Below the pieces are notes generated by a model. The model was not told the DNA's origin, did no database searches, and was given only the letters and a program-made list of their open reading frames with translations. A stretch of DNA of 37,647 bases. It comes from Pleomorphochaeta sp964545735 (GTDB lineage: Bacteria; Spirochaetota; Spirochaetia; Sphaerochaetales; Sphaerochaetaceae). Positions 1 through 7,732 of the stretch are shown here, piece after piece; position 1 is the stretch's first letter; each line of letters opens with the position of its first letter. The position numbers and the translations under genes were made by a program. The stretch is taken from positions 1-37,647 of the forward strand of contig CAZJGS010000008.1 in the NCBI GenBank assembly GCA_964545735.1. Reading direction: 5' to 3'.

Positions 1-14
1 ATATCTTTTTGCAT
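1..14 (-). CDS. 5' end of a gene running off the left edge
   Basis: Only the first codons (M-Q-K-D) are inside the window. An ATG at 12-14 on the minus strand is preceded by a strong GGAGGT ribosome-binding site (complement of 21-26) with 7 bases between. It lies about 90 bp downstream of the IclR regulator gene in the same orientation, so it could be read with it. The product cannot be identified. Confidence 0.6.
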
Positions 15-103
15 AACAAAACCTCCAATGTCGAATGAATTATAACAGATAAATACTCATTCAACCACAATATAGTTCTTATTTTATAGGATACAAATTG
101 TAT

Positions 104-871
104 TTAATTAATAGGTAAGGATTGAATTCTTTCTTGAAAACTATCAATTAAGGTTTCAATAAGTATAGAATATTTGTGGATATTATTATTCATCCTTTGA
201 ATTGGACCGGAGATGCTTATGGCAGCAACAGGCTTGCCTCTAACAAGAATAGGAGAAGAAATACACATTATTCCTATTTCATGCTCTTCATTATCAATAG
301 CATAACCTTTTTCTTTTATAGTTTTTAATTCTTGAATTAAGGATGCCCTATCTATAATTGTTTTTTCAGTAAATTTAGTATATTCAATTTTTTCTATTAT
401 TTTTAATGCTTCTTCTGGATCTAAATATGCCAGCATTGCTTTTCCAAGCCCCGTACAATATAAAGGAGCTTCTCCAGATATGTGACTAGAAGTGCTAACT
501 CTTAGTGTTTGTGTTGATTCAATTTTATGTAAATATGTAAGTTTGCTATTATCTAATTTTGCAAGGTGAACAGTTTCATTTGTATGTTTGGCAATAGCTT
601 GAATTATTTGTACACCTTCTTCAAGTAGAATACCTTCAATGCTTGATGTAGTATGGAAGTTATTCATTTTGCTTGTGATAAAATATTGTTCATCTTTTGG
701 GTTTTTTGCAATATATCCTAAATCATCTAGCGTATTCAAAAATCTAAAGACTGTGCTTTTATGAAGATCTGTTTGTTTTGCAATATCAGAGAGTATTATT
801 TTTTTATTTTTAGATATGGTTTCAAGAATTTTCATTGTTCTCTCAACTGCTGTAACTTTATTTTCTTCCAC
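104..871 (-). CDS. IclR-family transcriptional regulator (KdgR-like by context)
   Basis: This 255-aa protein has the two-domain IclR layout. A winged helix-turn-helix occupies about residues 8-65 (the segment 'SDIAKQTDLHKSTVFRFL' is the recognition region) and a GAF-like IclR effector domain follows to about residue 250, with the typical 'GLGKAMLAYL' and 'GYAIDNEEHEIGI' segments. The start is GTG at 869-871, preceded by GAGG about 7 bases upstream. The gene is divergent from eda-kdgK, and repeated GTTTCATTT half-sites in the shared region resemble KdgR operators, so it probably represses that operon and itself. The effector is likely KDG or a related sugar acid (inference). Family assignment is firm; the ligand is not. 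Confidence 0.9.
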   Translation of the reverse strand: MEENKVTAVERTMKILETISKNKKIILSDIAKQTDLHKSTVFRFLNTLDDLGYIAKNPKDEQYFITSKMNNFHTTSSIEGILLEEGVQIIQAIAKHTNETVHLAKLDNSKLTYLHKIESTQTLRVSTSSHISGEAPLYCTGLGKAMLAYLDPEEALKIIEKIEYTKFTEKTIIDRASLIQELKTIKEKGYAIDNEEHEIGIMCISSPILVRGKPVAAISISGPIQRMNNNIHKYSILIETLIDSFQERIQSLPIN

Positions 872-917
872 CTTTTTGCCTCATGTTTCATTTATGTGAA
901 TGTGTTTCATTTATATC

Positions 918-944
918 TTGACAGATTAATGAATGTGTTATAAA
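918..944 (+). promoter_or_regulatory. Candidate promoter for eda-kdgK
   Basis: A perfect -35 TTGACA (918-923) is followed after 15 bp by TATAAA (939-944). The spacer is short, which fits an activator- or repressor-controlled promoter. The downstream operator half-sites (962-989) would lie at and after the transcription start. Confidence 0.5.
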
Positions 945-947
945 AAT

Positions 948-976
948 AGTATAGAGTATAAAAATGAAACGGTCAA
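948..976 (-). promoter_or_regulatory. Candidate promoter for the IclR regulator gene
   Basis: On the minus strand TTGACC (complement of 971-976) and TATACT (complement of 948-953) are separated by exactly 17 bp. One operator half-site (962-970) fills part of the spacer, so autorepression is likely. Confidence 0.6.
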
Positions 977-1017
977 TTAAAAATGAAACACTGTAATTTT
1001 GAAGGAGATACAAATAC

Positions 1018-1686
1018 ATGATGGAAGATAAAATTCTTAATGAACTAGAAAAAAAAGGTATTGTGGCTGTTTTAGTCATTGATGATGCAACTACAGCTGT
1101 TGATAGCGCCAATGCATTATTAGCAGGTGGAATTAGTGCAATAGAATTAGCCTTAAGAACACCCGTAGCATATGAAGCAATTGAATTAATTCAGAAAAAT
1201 GTGCCTCAAATGATGATTGGTACTGGTACTATCATTAAAAAGGGGCAAGCAAAAAAAGTAAAGGAACTAGGAGCTACTTTTGGTCTAGCACCAGGATTAA
1301 ATCCAGAAATTATGCAAGAAGCTAAAGAATGTGGACTCCCATTTGCTCCTGGAATTTCAACTGCTAGTGAGTTAGAAAAGGCTATTAATCTTGGATGCAA
1401 TCTTGTAAAACTATTTCCGGCCGAAGCTTTAGGGGGTATTCCTTATTTTAAAGCCATGACTGGCCCTTATAAATATTTGAAATTAAAATATTTTCCTTTG
1501 GGTGGTGTAAGTGAAGAAAATTTAGAATTGTGGGCTGCTGAAAAAGATATTATGCCAATTGGTGGTAGCTGGATTGCAAGTCCCCAATTAATCAAAGACA
1601 GAAATTATGAAGAAATTACAATAAGAGCTAAAAAAGCAATTGATATTTATAAAAAAGTAAAATTAGGAGTAAATAATGGTAAATAA
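1018..1686 (+). CDS. eda: KDPG aldolase (2-keto-3-deoxy-6-phosphogluconate aldolase)
   Basis: This 222-aa class I aldolase cleaves KDPG to pyruvate and glyceraldehyde 3-phosphate, the last step of Entner-Doudoroff-type sugar-acid breakdown. The (beta/alpha)8-barrel signatures are visible: the catalytic Glu in 'ELALRTP' (E43), the 'GTGT' phosphate region (69-72) and the Schiff-base lysine in 'VKLFPAE' (K131). Length matches the family. The ribosome-binding site GAAGGAG is at 1001-1007, and two consecutive ATGs (1018, 1021) are both possible starts. The gene overlaps kdgK by 11 bp, which indicates translational coupling. Control by the divergent IclR protein is likely. A 4-hydroxy-2-oxoglutarate or KDPGal activity cannot be excluded, since the family is often dual-function. 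Confidence 0.93.
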   Translation: MMEDKILNELEKKGIVAVLVIDDATTAVDSANALLAGGISAIELALRTPVAYEAIELIQKNVPQMMIGTGTIIKKGQAKKVKELGATFGLAPGLNPEIMQEAKECGLPFAPGISTASELEKAINLGCNLVKLFPAEALGGIPYFKAMTGPYKYLKLKYFPLGGVSEENLELWAAEKDIMPIGGSWIASPQLIKDRNYEEITIRAKKAIDIYKKVKLGVNNGK

Positions 1687-2701
1687 AATAGTGACATTTG
1701 GTGAAATTATGATGAGATTAAATCCTCAAGGTTATTTGAGATTTCTTCAAACCACTAATTATGATGTGAGTTTTGCAGGTGGGGAAGCAAATGTTGCTGT
1801 ATCTTTAGCAAATTTTGGAGAAAATGTTTCATTTGTATCTAAAGTTCCTAATCATGAAATTGGTGATTCTTGTGTTAATTCATTAAGATACTATGGTGTT
1901 GATATTAGTGATATTACTCGTGGTGGAGAAAGACTTGGTGCTTATTTTGTTGAAAAAGGTGCTAGCCAAAGAGCATCAAAAGTAATATATGATAGAAAAT
2001 ATTCAGCTGTTTCTCTTGCTACAGCTAATGATTTTGATTGGGATAAAATTTTTAATGGTGCCACATGGTTCCATTTTACTGGAATTACACCCGCTCTTGG
2101 AGGTAATCTTCCAAAAATTTGTTTAGAAGCTTGTAAAAGGGCCAAAGAAAAAGGTATCAAAATTTCTTGTGATATTAATTACAGAGGCAAGTTGTGGAGT
2201 CGTGAAGATGCTAATAAGGTTATGTCTACTTTGATGCCATACGTGGATGTATGTATTGGAAACGAAGCTGATGCTAGTGATGTCTTTGCTTTAAAAGCTG
2301 AAAATTCTGATATTGAAAAAGGTGAATTAAATAAAGCTGGCTATATTGGCGTTGCAAAACAGTTAAGTGAAAAATTTAATATTGCTACAGTCGCATTTAC
2401 TCTAAGAGGTAGCTTAAGTGCAAGTATTAACACTTGGGCAGCTATGTTATATGTTGATTCAAAAGCTTATTTCTCTCCTCAATATACTATCCAAATTGTT
2501 GATAGAGTTGGAGGAGGTGACTCTTTTAGTGGTGGATTAGTTTATTCACTTATTAATGAATATGATGAACAAGAGGCAATTAATTTTGCAGTAGCGGCTT
2601 CGTGCTTGAAACATACTATAGAACATGATTTTAATTTAGTAAGCCTTGATGAAGTAAAATCACTAGTTGCTGGTAATGCCTCTGGTAGAGTTGTTAGATA
2701 A
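1676..2701 (+). CDS. kdgK: 2-dehydro-3-deoxygluconokinase (PfkB family)
   Basis: This 341-aa ribokinase/PfkB-family kinase phosphorylates KDG with ATP to make KDPG, the substrate of the upstream aldolase. It shows the N-terminal PfkB features ('FAGGEANVAVSLA', residues 33-45) and the C-terminal ATP/anion-hole motif 'DRVGGGDSFSGG' (277-288), with D282 as the expected catalytic base. Its start lies inside eda, with GGAG about 8 bases before the ATG. Substrate specificity (KDG rather than another keto sugar) is inferred from the neighbouring aldolase, regulator and dehydratase. Confidence 0.9.
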   Translation: MVNKIVTFGEIMMRLNPQGYLRFLQTTNYDVSFAGGEANVAVSLANFGENVSFVSKVPNHEIGDSCVNSLRYYGVDISDITRGGERLGAYFVEKGASQRASKVIYDRKYSAVSLATANDFDWDKIFNGATWFHFTGITPALGGNLPKICLEACKRAKEKGIKISCDINYRGKLWSREDANKVMSTLMPYVDVCIGNEADASDVFALKAENSDIEKGELNKAGYIGVAKQLSEKFNIATVAFTLRGSLSASINTWAAMLYVDSKAYFSPQYTIQIVDRVGGGDSFSGGLVYSLINEYDEQEAINFAVAASCLKHTIEHDFNLVSLDEVKSLVAGNASGRVVR

Positions 2702-2921
2702 GTAAATAAATATTTATTTAATTATTATTTCTATTTAAATCAACCTTTTTAGACTACTTTATTTATTTTTTTATTATATAATTTATTATGTATTATTTTT
2801 AAAGGTAAGATAGCGATTAAAATCAGGTTGAAAAATATTATTAATATTAAAATTTATTATGATTACTTATTAGAATTACGAATAAAGAAAAATTTATGAA
2901 AATTAATGTTAGGACTAAGTT

Positions 2922-4061
2922 ATGAAAATTAAAGATATAAAGACTTATATAGTCTCTCAGAAACTAGACAATAATACTCGATTTTGTTATTCACAAGCTT
3001 GGTATAATTCAAGAACAATAATGATACTTGAAATTATCTGTGATGATGGAATAATCGGGTGGGGTGAAGCCTTTGGCAATTCATTTATAAATCAAAGTGT
3101 AGTCGAAAATGTATATAAACCATATTTAATTGGCAAAAATCCTTTTGATAGTGAAAAGCATTGGGATGATTTATATAATATGCTAAGGGATAATGGTCAA
3201 AAAGGTTCATGTATTGAAGCTCTTAGTGCAATAGATAATGCACTTTGGGATATAAAGGGTAAATATACTCATCTTCCTGTTTATACTCTTTTAGGAGGAG
3301 CAAGACGAGATAAGATTATGCCTTATGCAACTGGGCTTTATAGAAATAGTTTAGATCAAGATCCTAAAGACTTGGTTCGAGAAGCTTTAAGATATAAAGA
3401 AGCCGGCTTTAGGGCTATTAAGACTAAGATTGGATTTGGAATAAAAGAAGATATTAAATTAGTAGAACAATTAAGACTTGCACTTGGTGATGAAATAGAG
3501 TTAATGGTTGATGCCAATCATGCATATAATTCAATGAGCGCCATTAAAGTTGCAAGGGGGATTGAGAAATTTAATATAGCTTGGTTTGAAGAGCCTGTTC
3601 CTCCTGAAGATATTGAAGGTTATAAAGAAGTAAGAGCAAATACTATAATACCCATTAGTGGTGGAGAAGCAGAATTTACTCAATATGGATTTAATAACTT
3701 TATTAACAATAGATGTGTAGATATATTACAGCCTGATTGTTGTGTAACTGGTGGTTTAAGTGCTTTCAGAAGAATAACAACTTTAGCAAAAATAGCTAAT
3801 ATTCAAGTATATCCTCATGTGTGGGGATCTGCAATTGCAGTAGCTGTTGGAATAAATGCATGTTTTTATCAACCAAATTACCCTGAAGCATTAGTAACTC
3901 CAAAGGTTTATTTTGAGTTAGATAGAACTGAAAATATTTTTAGAGAAGAATTAAATCTTGATAAGCTACAAATAGATGATGGTTATATCTATAAAAAAGA
4001 AGTTGAAGGTTTAGGTTTTAATATTAACCGAAAGTTAATAGAAAAATACCAAATAGGTTAA
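2922..4061 (+). CDS. Enolase-superfamily sugar-acid dehydratase (mandelate racemase subgroup)
   Basis: This 379-aa protein has the complete mandelate-racemase-type active site: K167-x-K169 ('IKTKIG'), metal ligands D197 ('VDANHAY'), E223 ('WFEEPVPPED') and E249 ('SGGEAEF'), and the D272 ('QPDCCVTGG') / H299 ('YPHVWGSA') dyad. Members with this layout abstract the alpha-proton of aldonates or aldarates and eliminate water to give 2-keto-3-deoxy acids. Beside KDG kinase and KDPG aldolase, the simplest role is an aldonate dehydratase feeding KDG (inference). The exact substrate cannot be read from sequence. It is separated from kdgK by 220 bp of featureless AT-rich DNA, so it may have its own promoter. 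A bidirectional terminator follows at once. Confidence 0.85.
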   Translation: MKIKDIKTYIVSQKLDNNTRFCYSQAWYNSRTIMILEIICDDGIIGWGEAFGNSFINQSVVENVYKPYLIGKNPFDSEKHWDDLYNMLRDNGQKGSCIEALSAIDNALWDIKGKYTHLPVYTLLGGARRDKIMPYATGLYRNSLDQDPKDLVREALRYKEAGFRAIKTKIGFGIKEDIKLVEQLRLALGDEIELMVDANHAYNSMSAIKVARGIEKFNIAWFEEPVPPEDIEGYKEVRANTIIPISGGEAEFTQYGFNNFINNRCVDILQPDCCVTGGLSAFRRITTLAKIANIQVYPHVWGSAIAVAVGINACFYQPNYPEALVTPKVYFELDRTENIFREELNLDKLQIDDGYIYKKEVEGLGFNINRKLIEKYQIG

Positions 4062-4064
4062 TTT

Positions 4065-4092
4065 AAAAGCACTCCAAAACGGGAGTGTTTTT
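4065..4092. terminator. Bidirectional Rho-independent terminator
   Basis: CACTCC (4070-4075) pairs with GGAGTG (4082-4087), flanked by A-run and T-run arms that extend the stem. It has T-tracts on both strands and serves the convergent dehydratase and rhodanese genes. Confidence 0.85.
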
Positions 4093-4093
4093 A

Positions 4094-4408
4094 TTATATT
4101 TTTTGAAAAGGCCAGCTTATTATGCCACCAAAATCAAATACATTGTTATATCCCATAAGTGCAAGCTCTGAAGTAGCAACTCTAGATCTAACACCAGAGC
4201 GACAATATATAAACAGTTTAGTATCCTTTTCATATAATTTTTCAGCTTCATCACATACAAGATTTAAGGGTATGTTTATTGCAAGAGGAATATGCTCAGT
4301 ATTAAATTCCTCTTTTGTTCTTACATCTAAGACTACTATATTACTCTCACTATCAATTCTTTTTTTTGCTTCTTTTGCACTTAGGTAATGGTATTCAGCT
4401 TTTAACAT
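4094..4408 (-). CDS. Single-domain rhodanese-like protein, cytosolic
   Basis: This 104-aa protein is one rhodanese domain. 'DVRTKEEFNTEHIP' (28-41) is the CH2A-like motif and 'YCRSGVRS' (68-75) is the active-site loop with the persulfide-forming C69. There is no signal peptide. It follows the exported rhodanese by 2 bp in the same orientation. The two proteins are clearly similar, sharing DVRT, NIPL, YCRSG and DFGGI segments, so they look like a tandem duplication. It probably carries sulfane sulfur; the partner is unknown. Confidence 0.88.
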   Translation of the reverse strand: MLKAEYHYLSAKEAKKRIDSESNIVVLDVRTKEEFNTEHIPLAINIPLNLVCDEAEKLYEKDTKLFIYCRSGVRSRVATSELALMGYNNVFDFGGIISWPFQKI

Positions 4409-4410
4409 TT

Positions 4411-4854
4411 TTATTTTACTACCTCATACGGCCATTTGTTTATACCACCAAAATCATATACATGTGTATAACCTTTTTCAACCAATAATTTTGCAGCTTG
4501 AGAGCTTCTGTTTCCCGATCTGCAATAGAGGTAAAGTTTTTCATCCTTTTGTGGATATTGCTCTAATACAGTGTCTACTACAATACTTAATGGTATATTT
4601 ACTGAATTAGGAACATGGCCTGAGTAGAATTCACTTGGAGTTCTAACATCAATAATTGTAATATCTTTTTGTGAATCGAAAGCAGCTTTAGCTGTTTCAG
4701 CATCAATTCTATTATATTTAGCTACAACTTCTTGTGTTGTTGTTTGTTGTTTTGTTTCGTCTTGCACTTCTTTTTTTGCTGAAGCAAAAAGGGAAGGAGT
4801 TAGCATCAATAAAATAATTGAAATAAGAATAATATAACTTGTTTTGTTTTTCAT
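4411..4854 (-). CDS. Exported rhodanese-domain protein
   Basis: This 147-aa protein begins with a signal peptide (charged MKNK, a hydrophobic stretch at 7-19, then 'SLFASAKKE'). The sequence after the cleavage region resembles that of spirochaetal exported proteins. There is no lipobox cysteine. The rhodanese domain covers about residues 47-147, with 'DVRTPSEF' (69-76) and the active-site C111 in 'YCRSGNRS'. It is first in a two-gene unit with the cytosolic copy. A periplasmic persulfide-handling role is inferred. A perfect 10-bp inverted repeat lies 50-75 bp upstream. Confidence 0.87.
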   Translation of the reverse strand: MKNKTSYIILISIILLMLTPSLFASAKKEVQDETKQQTTTQEVVAKYNRIDAETAKAAFDSQKDITIIDVRTPSEFYSGHVPNSVNIPLSIVVDTVLEQYPQKDEKLYLYCRSGNRSSQAAKLLVEKGYTHVYDFGGINKWPYEVVK

Positions 4855-5205
4855 TTTAATTTCCTCTTTTTTATAAATATAAATATAGACTAATGTGAGA
4901 TTAAAATAAGTGATGATGTCACTTATTTATAAAAAAACTCATTTAAATCTTTGTTAATAGTTAAGAAAAATTAACTCTAAATATGTTAAAAAATACCAAT
5001 CACTAAAAAAAATAGTATATTAAAGCTTTATTATAAAATGTTAAAAAAACAATAAATAAAAAAAAAGCTCTGTCATTTTAGTAAAAAATAAATAATGATA
5101 TATTCTATTTAGTTATAAATTAATATATACTATAAAATATACTTTAAAACTCAAAATTAATGAATAAAATGCTCAATTTGTAAAAAGATATAACTTATTT
5201 GTAAA
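4855..5205. other. AT-rich intergenic region between divergent rhodanese and Na/Pi transporter genes
   Basis: This 351-bp stretch has no supportable gene. It holds a perfect inverted repeat, AAATAAGTGA / TCACTTATTT, at 4904-4913 and 4919-4928 with a 5-bp centre. The repeat is placed to act as an operator for the exported rhodanese gene. The rest is A/T runs, and the transporter promoter begins at its right end. Confidence 0.6.
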
Positions 5206-5235
5206 TTGACATTTATCAAACAGATTGTTTATTCT
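5206..5235 (+). promoter_or_regulatory. Promoter for the Na/Pi cotransporter gene
   Basis: A perfect -35 TTGACA (5206-5211) is followed after 18 bp by TATTCT (5230-5235). A TTG at 5206 is therefore part of the promoter and not the gene's start codon. Confidence 0.6.
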
Positions 5236-5271
5236 AAAATTGCTTACAAGAAAATTAAGAAGGATAAAAGA

Positions 5272-6954
5272 GTGAAAGAAACTTTTAGTATTATATTTGG
5301 CGTATTAGGTGGCTTAGCTATATTCATTTATGGCATGAACTTAATGAGTGAAGGTTTACAGAAAGTTGCAGGAGAGAGGATGCGTCAAATTCTTGGTATT
5401 TTAACTAAGAATGTATTTTTTGGCGTTATTGCTGGTGCTGTTACTACTATGGTATTACAAAGTTCTAGTGCTACAACTGTGATGGTTATAGGCTTTGTAA
5501 GTGCTGGCTTAATGAGTTTGCCTCAAGCTATTTCTGTAATTTTAGGTGCTAATATTGGTACAACAATGACAGCTCAATTAATCGCTTTTAAACTTAGTGA
5601 TTATATTTGGCCAATTTTATTTTTTGGGTTCTTGTTAAATTTTGTTTCTAAAAAAGAGAGAACTAAAAATATTGGTTTAACAATCTTTGCTTTTGGCTTG
5701 TTGTTTGTTGGTATTGAGACTATGGGTAATTTGATGAAACCTTTAGCAAAATCTGTGGTTTTTGTATCTATGATAGAACAAGTTTCACATATCCCTATAC
5801 TAGGCGTTCTCGTAGGTGCAATAATGACTGTTGTTGTACAAAGCTCTTCTGCTACAATTGCTGTATTGCAGAATTTGGCTAGCACGGCTGGTCCCGCGGG
5901 GACACAAGCGATTATAGGTTTAAAAGGTGCTATTCCAGTATTGCTTGGTGATAATATTGGTACAACAATAACGGCTTTAATCGCCTGCATTGGTCAATCT
6001 AGAAATGCAAAAAGAACGGCAATAGCTCATAGTATATTCAATTTAGTTGGTGCAATAACATTTTTATTCCTTGTTGCTCCTTTTGCTAAGTTTATTGCAT
6101 TTGTTTCGCCAAAAGGTCCAGAGCTCAGTATAATATCGAGACAAATAGCTAATGCACATACTTCCTTTAATATTATAAATACAATTGTTTGGATGCCTTT
6201 TGTTTGGTTAATGGTTAAAATTGTTACAACTCTTGTTCCCTACAAAGCAGAGGAGGATGAAGAGGAAAAAACAGGTGCAATATATTTGGATCCCCATTTG
6301 TTATCTCAACCTGTATTTGCAATGACTCTTTGTCAGCAAGAGGTATTACAGTCTTGCTCAACTATACTAAAATCATTGAAATCAACAAAATTAGCAATTA
6401 TTCCTTTTGATGGAGATAATGCACAAGAAATTAGGGCTGTATGGAAAATACAAAGAGACTTACAAAGAGAAGTTCAGCACTATCTATCTAAAATGATAGC
6501 TATTGGTACTCCAACTGAAGCACAAACTAGCGCAATAACTGAATTATTATTAGTAGCTTCTGGCTTAGAGAGAATTTGTATTCAAATGGGTAACTTTATT
6601 GATGAAATGATTGAACTTGAGAATAATGGCTTATCCTTCTCTGATAATGGAGAAAGAGAGCTTAGACACAGTCTAGAAGCTCTTATTGAATTGTTTAAAG
6701 CATCTCTTGAAGTTCTTAGAGATGGGGATGATGTTAGTATTGTTATGGTAATAGCACTTAGAGAGAGACTAATCGATATGGAAAAAGATATGCAAGATAA
6801 TCATTTAGAGAGATTAAATTCTGGTGTATGTAATCCTAAAATGACTCCTTATTTCAATTCAATTTTAGGCAGATTAACTAGCATTGGTACTTATTGTTTA
6901 GATATTTGTCAGTCTTTAAGTTACGGTTTGAGTGTAAGTGTTGAAGAGCGTTAA
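5272..6954 (+). CDS. Na/Pi-cotransporter family protein with C-terminal PhoU-like domain
   Basis: I choose GTG at 5272, giving 560 aa, because AGAAGGA (5258-5264) sits 7 bases before it. An upstream in-frame TTG at 5206 is the -35 box of the promoter. The N-terminal 330 or so residues are hydrophobic and carry the two inverted NptA repeats marked by QSSSAT ('VLQSSSATTVM' and 'VVQSSSATIAV'), the hallmark of SLC34-type Na/phosphate symporters. The remaining 210 or so residues are soluble and helical like PhoU. It sits in the inner membrane and probably imports phosphate with sodium, or exports it. It is monocistronic, with a strong terminator behind it. Confidence 0.88.
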   Translation: MKETFSIIFGVLGGLAIFIYGMNLMSEGLQKVAGERMRQILGILTKNVFFGVIAGAVTTMVLQSSSATTVMVIGFVSAGLMSLPQAISVILGANIGTTMTAQLIAFKLSDYIWPILFFGFLLNFVSKKERTKNIGLTIFAFGLLFVGIETMGNLMKPLAKSVVFVSMIEQVSHIPILGVLVGAIMTVVVQSSSATIAVLQNLASTAGPAGTQAIIGLKGAIPVLLGDNIGTTITALIACIGQSRNAKRTAIAHSIFNLVGAITFLFLVAPFAKFIAFVSPKGPELSIISRQIANAHTSFNIINTIVWMPFVWLMVKIVTTLVPYKAEEDEEEKTGAIYLDPHLLSQPVFAMTLCQQEVLQSCSTILKSLKSTKLAIIPFDGDNAQEIRAVWKIQRDLQREVQHYLSKMIAIGTPTEAQTSAITELLLVASGLERICIQMGNFIDEMIELENNGLSFSDNGERELRHSLEALIELFKASLEVLRDGDDVSIVMVIALRERLIDMEKDMQDNHLERLNSGVCNPKMTPYFNSILGRLTSIGTYCLDICQSLSYGLSVSVEER

Positions 6955-6969
6955 TATTTATCTCTAAGG

Positions 6970-7002
6970 ATAAGCTGAGGCTTTAAGCTTTGGCTTATTT
7001 TT
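6970..7002 (+). terminator. Rho-independent terminator after the Na/Pi transporter gene
   Basis: A 13-bp stem including G-U pairs (6970-6982 with 6986-6998) has a 3-base loop and is followed by a T5 run at 6998-7002. Confidence 0.85.
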
Positions 7003-7038
7003 GTTATAAGTTAGATAGTAGATATTTTGGAGACTAAA

Positions 7039-7677
7039 ATGAAAAAAAATACATTTCAAATTGTTCTTATAAGGCATGGTTACTCTTTGGGCAATGCTTT
7101 AAAAACTTTAAGTGGTCAAAGTGATGTTCCTCTTATAGAAAAGGGACGAAAAGAATTAGTACAGTTCAGAGATAAATATGATTATATAGATACAGATCTT
7201 TATTATAGTTCAGATTTGAGCAGATGTGTTTCAACCTTTGAAGCTTTATTTGGACCAGAGAAGAAAATTGACAAAAAATTTAAAGAATTGAGAGAAATAA
7301 ACTTTTATGAGAGAGAAAATGAAAATTTTATATCAAATGAGATAATAAGAGATTTATTTGATAGGTGGGTTGATGATGATCCAAGCACAAAAGGACTTGA
7401 GTCTTTTGGTGAGATTGAAGATAGAATGGTAAAAATGTTCTACAAAACCTTAAATGATTTAAAAGCTAATAATTACGCCTCAGCTTCTATATTTACACAT
7501 TCTTGTGCTATGAGGTGTTTATTAATTGGACTTGGCCTTTATGAAAGATCTGACTACCATGATATAAGTGTTAAAAATGGTCAAGGCTTTGTAATAAATG
7601 TTGAATATGATGATAAATTAGTGATCAAAGATTGTACCAATCTTTTTGATTACATATCTTTAAAGGAAATATCTTAA
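7039..7677 (+). CDS. Histidine phosphatase family protein (phosphoglycerate-mutase-like)
   Basis: The start is ATG 7039, since GGAG (7029-7032) lies 6 bases upstream; an in-frame TTG at 7027 overlaps that ribosome-binding site. The 212-aa protein has the family's catalytic 'IRHGYSLGN' near the N-terminus, an acidic 'LREINF' segment mid-protein and the second histidine in 'FTHSCAMR'. These proteins transfer or remove phosphate through a phospho-histidine. This size and motif set fits a cobC/GpmB-type phosphatase more than a true glycolytic mutase. The substrate is unknown. It lies 55 bp before hydF and may be cotranscribed with it. Confidence 0.85.
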   Translation: MKKNTFQIVLIRHGYSLGNALKTLSGQSDVPLIEKGRKELVQFRDKYDYIDTDLYYSSDLSRCVSTFEALFGPEKKIDKKFKELREINFYERENENFISNEIIRDLFDRWVDDDPSTKGLESFGEIEDRMVKMFYKTLNDLKANNYASASIFTHSCAMRCLLIGLGLYERSDYHDISVKNGQGFVINVEYDDKLVIKDCTNLFDYISLKEIS

Positions 7678-7732
7678 ATATAAAGGATTTTACTAAAATT
7701 AATATATTAAAACATATTTGAAGGTATAATAT

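Larger units (their letters stand above)
884..989. promoter_or_regulatory. Four-half-site operator region between iclR and eda
   Basis: TGTTTCATTTAT occurs exactly at 884-895 and again at 903-914, 19 bp apart. Its complement core AAATGAAAC occurs at 962-970 and 981-989, also 19 bp apart. The two pairs are thus inverted relative to each other across the divergent promoters. The 19-bp period is just under two helical turns. The core resembles published KdgR-type IclR operators built from TTTCATT/AATGAAA arms. The natural reader is the adjacent IclR protein. Confidence 0.7.

Noticed and set aside
2702..2921. Hidden gene or RNA between kdgK and the dehydratase
   Set aside because: The stretch is uniformly A/T-rich, with no reading frame, hairpin or clear promoter.
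5206..5271. TTG start extending the Na/Pi transporter by 22 residues
   Set aside because: TTGACA at 5206 is the -35 box; GTG 5272 has AGAAGGA at the right distance.
5601..5990. 129-aa minus-strand open frame in the Na/Pi transporter gene
   Set aside because: It is antisense to the conserved QSSSA repeats, with no ribosome-binding site.
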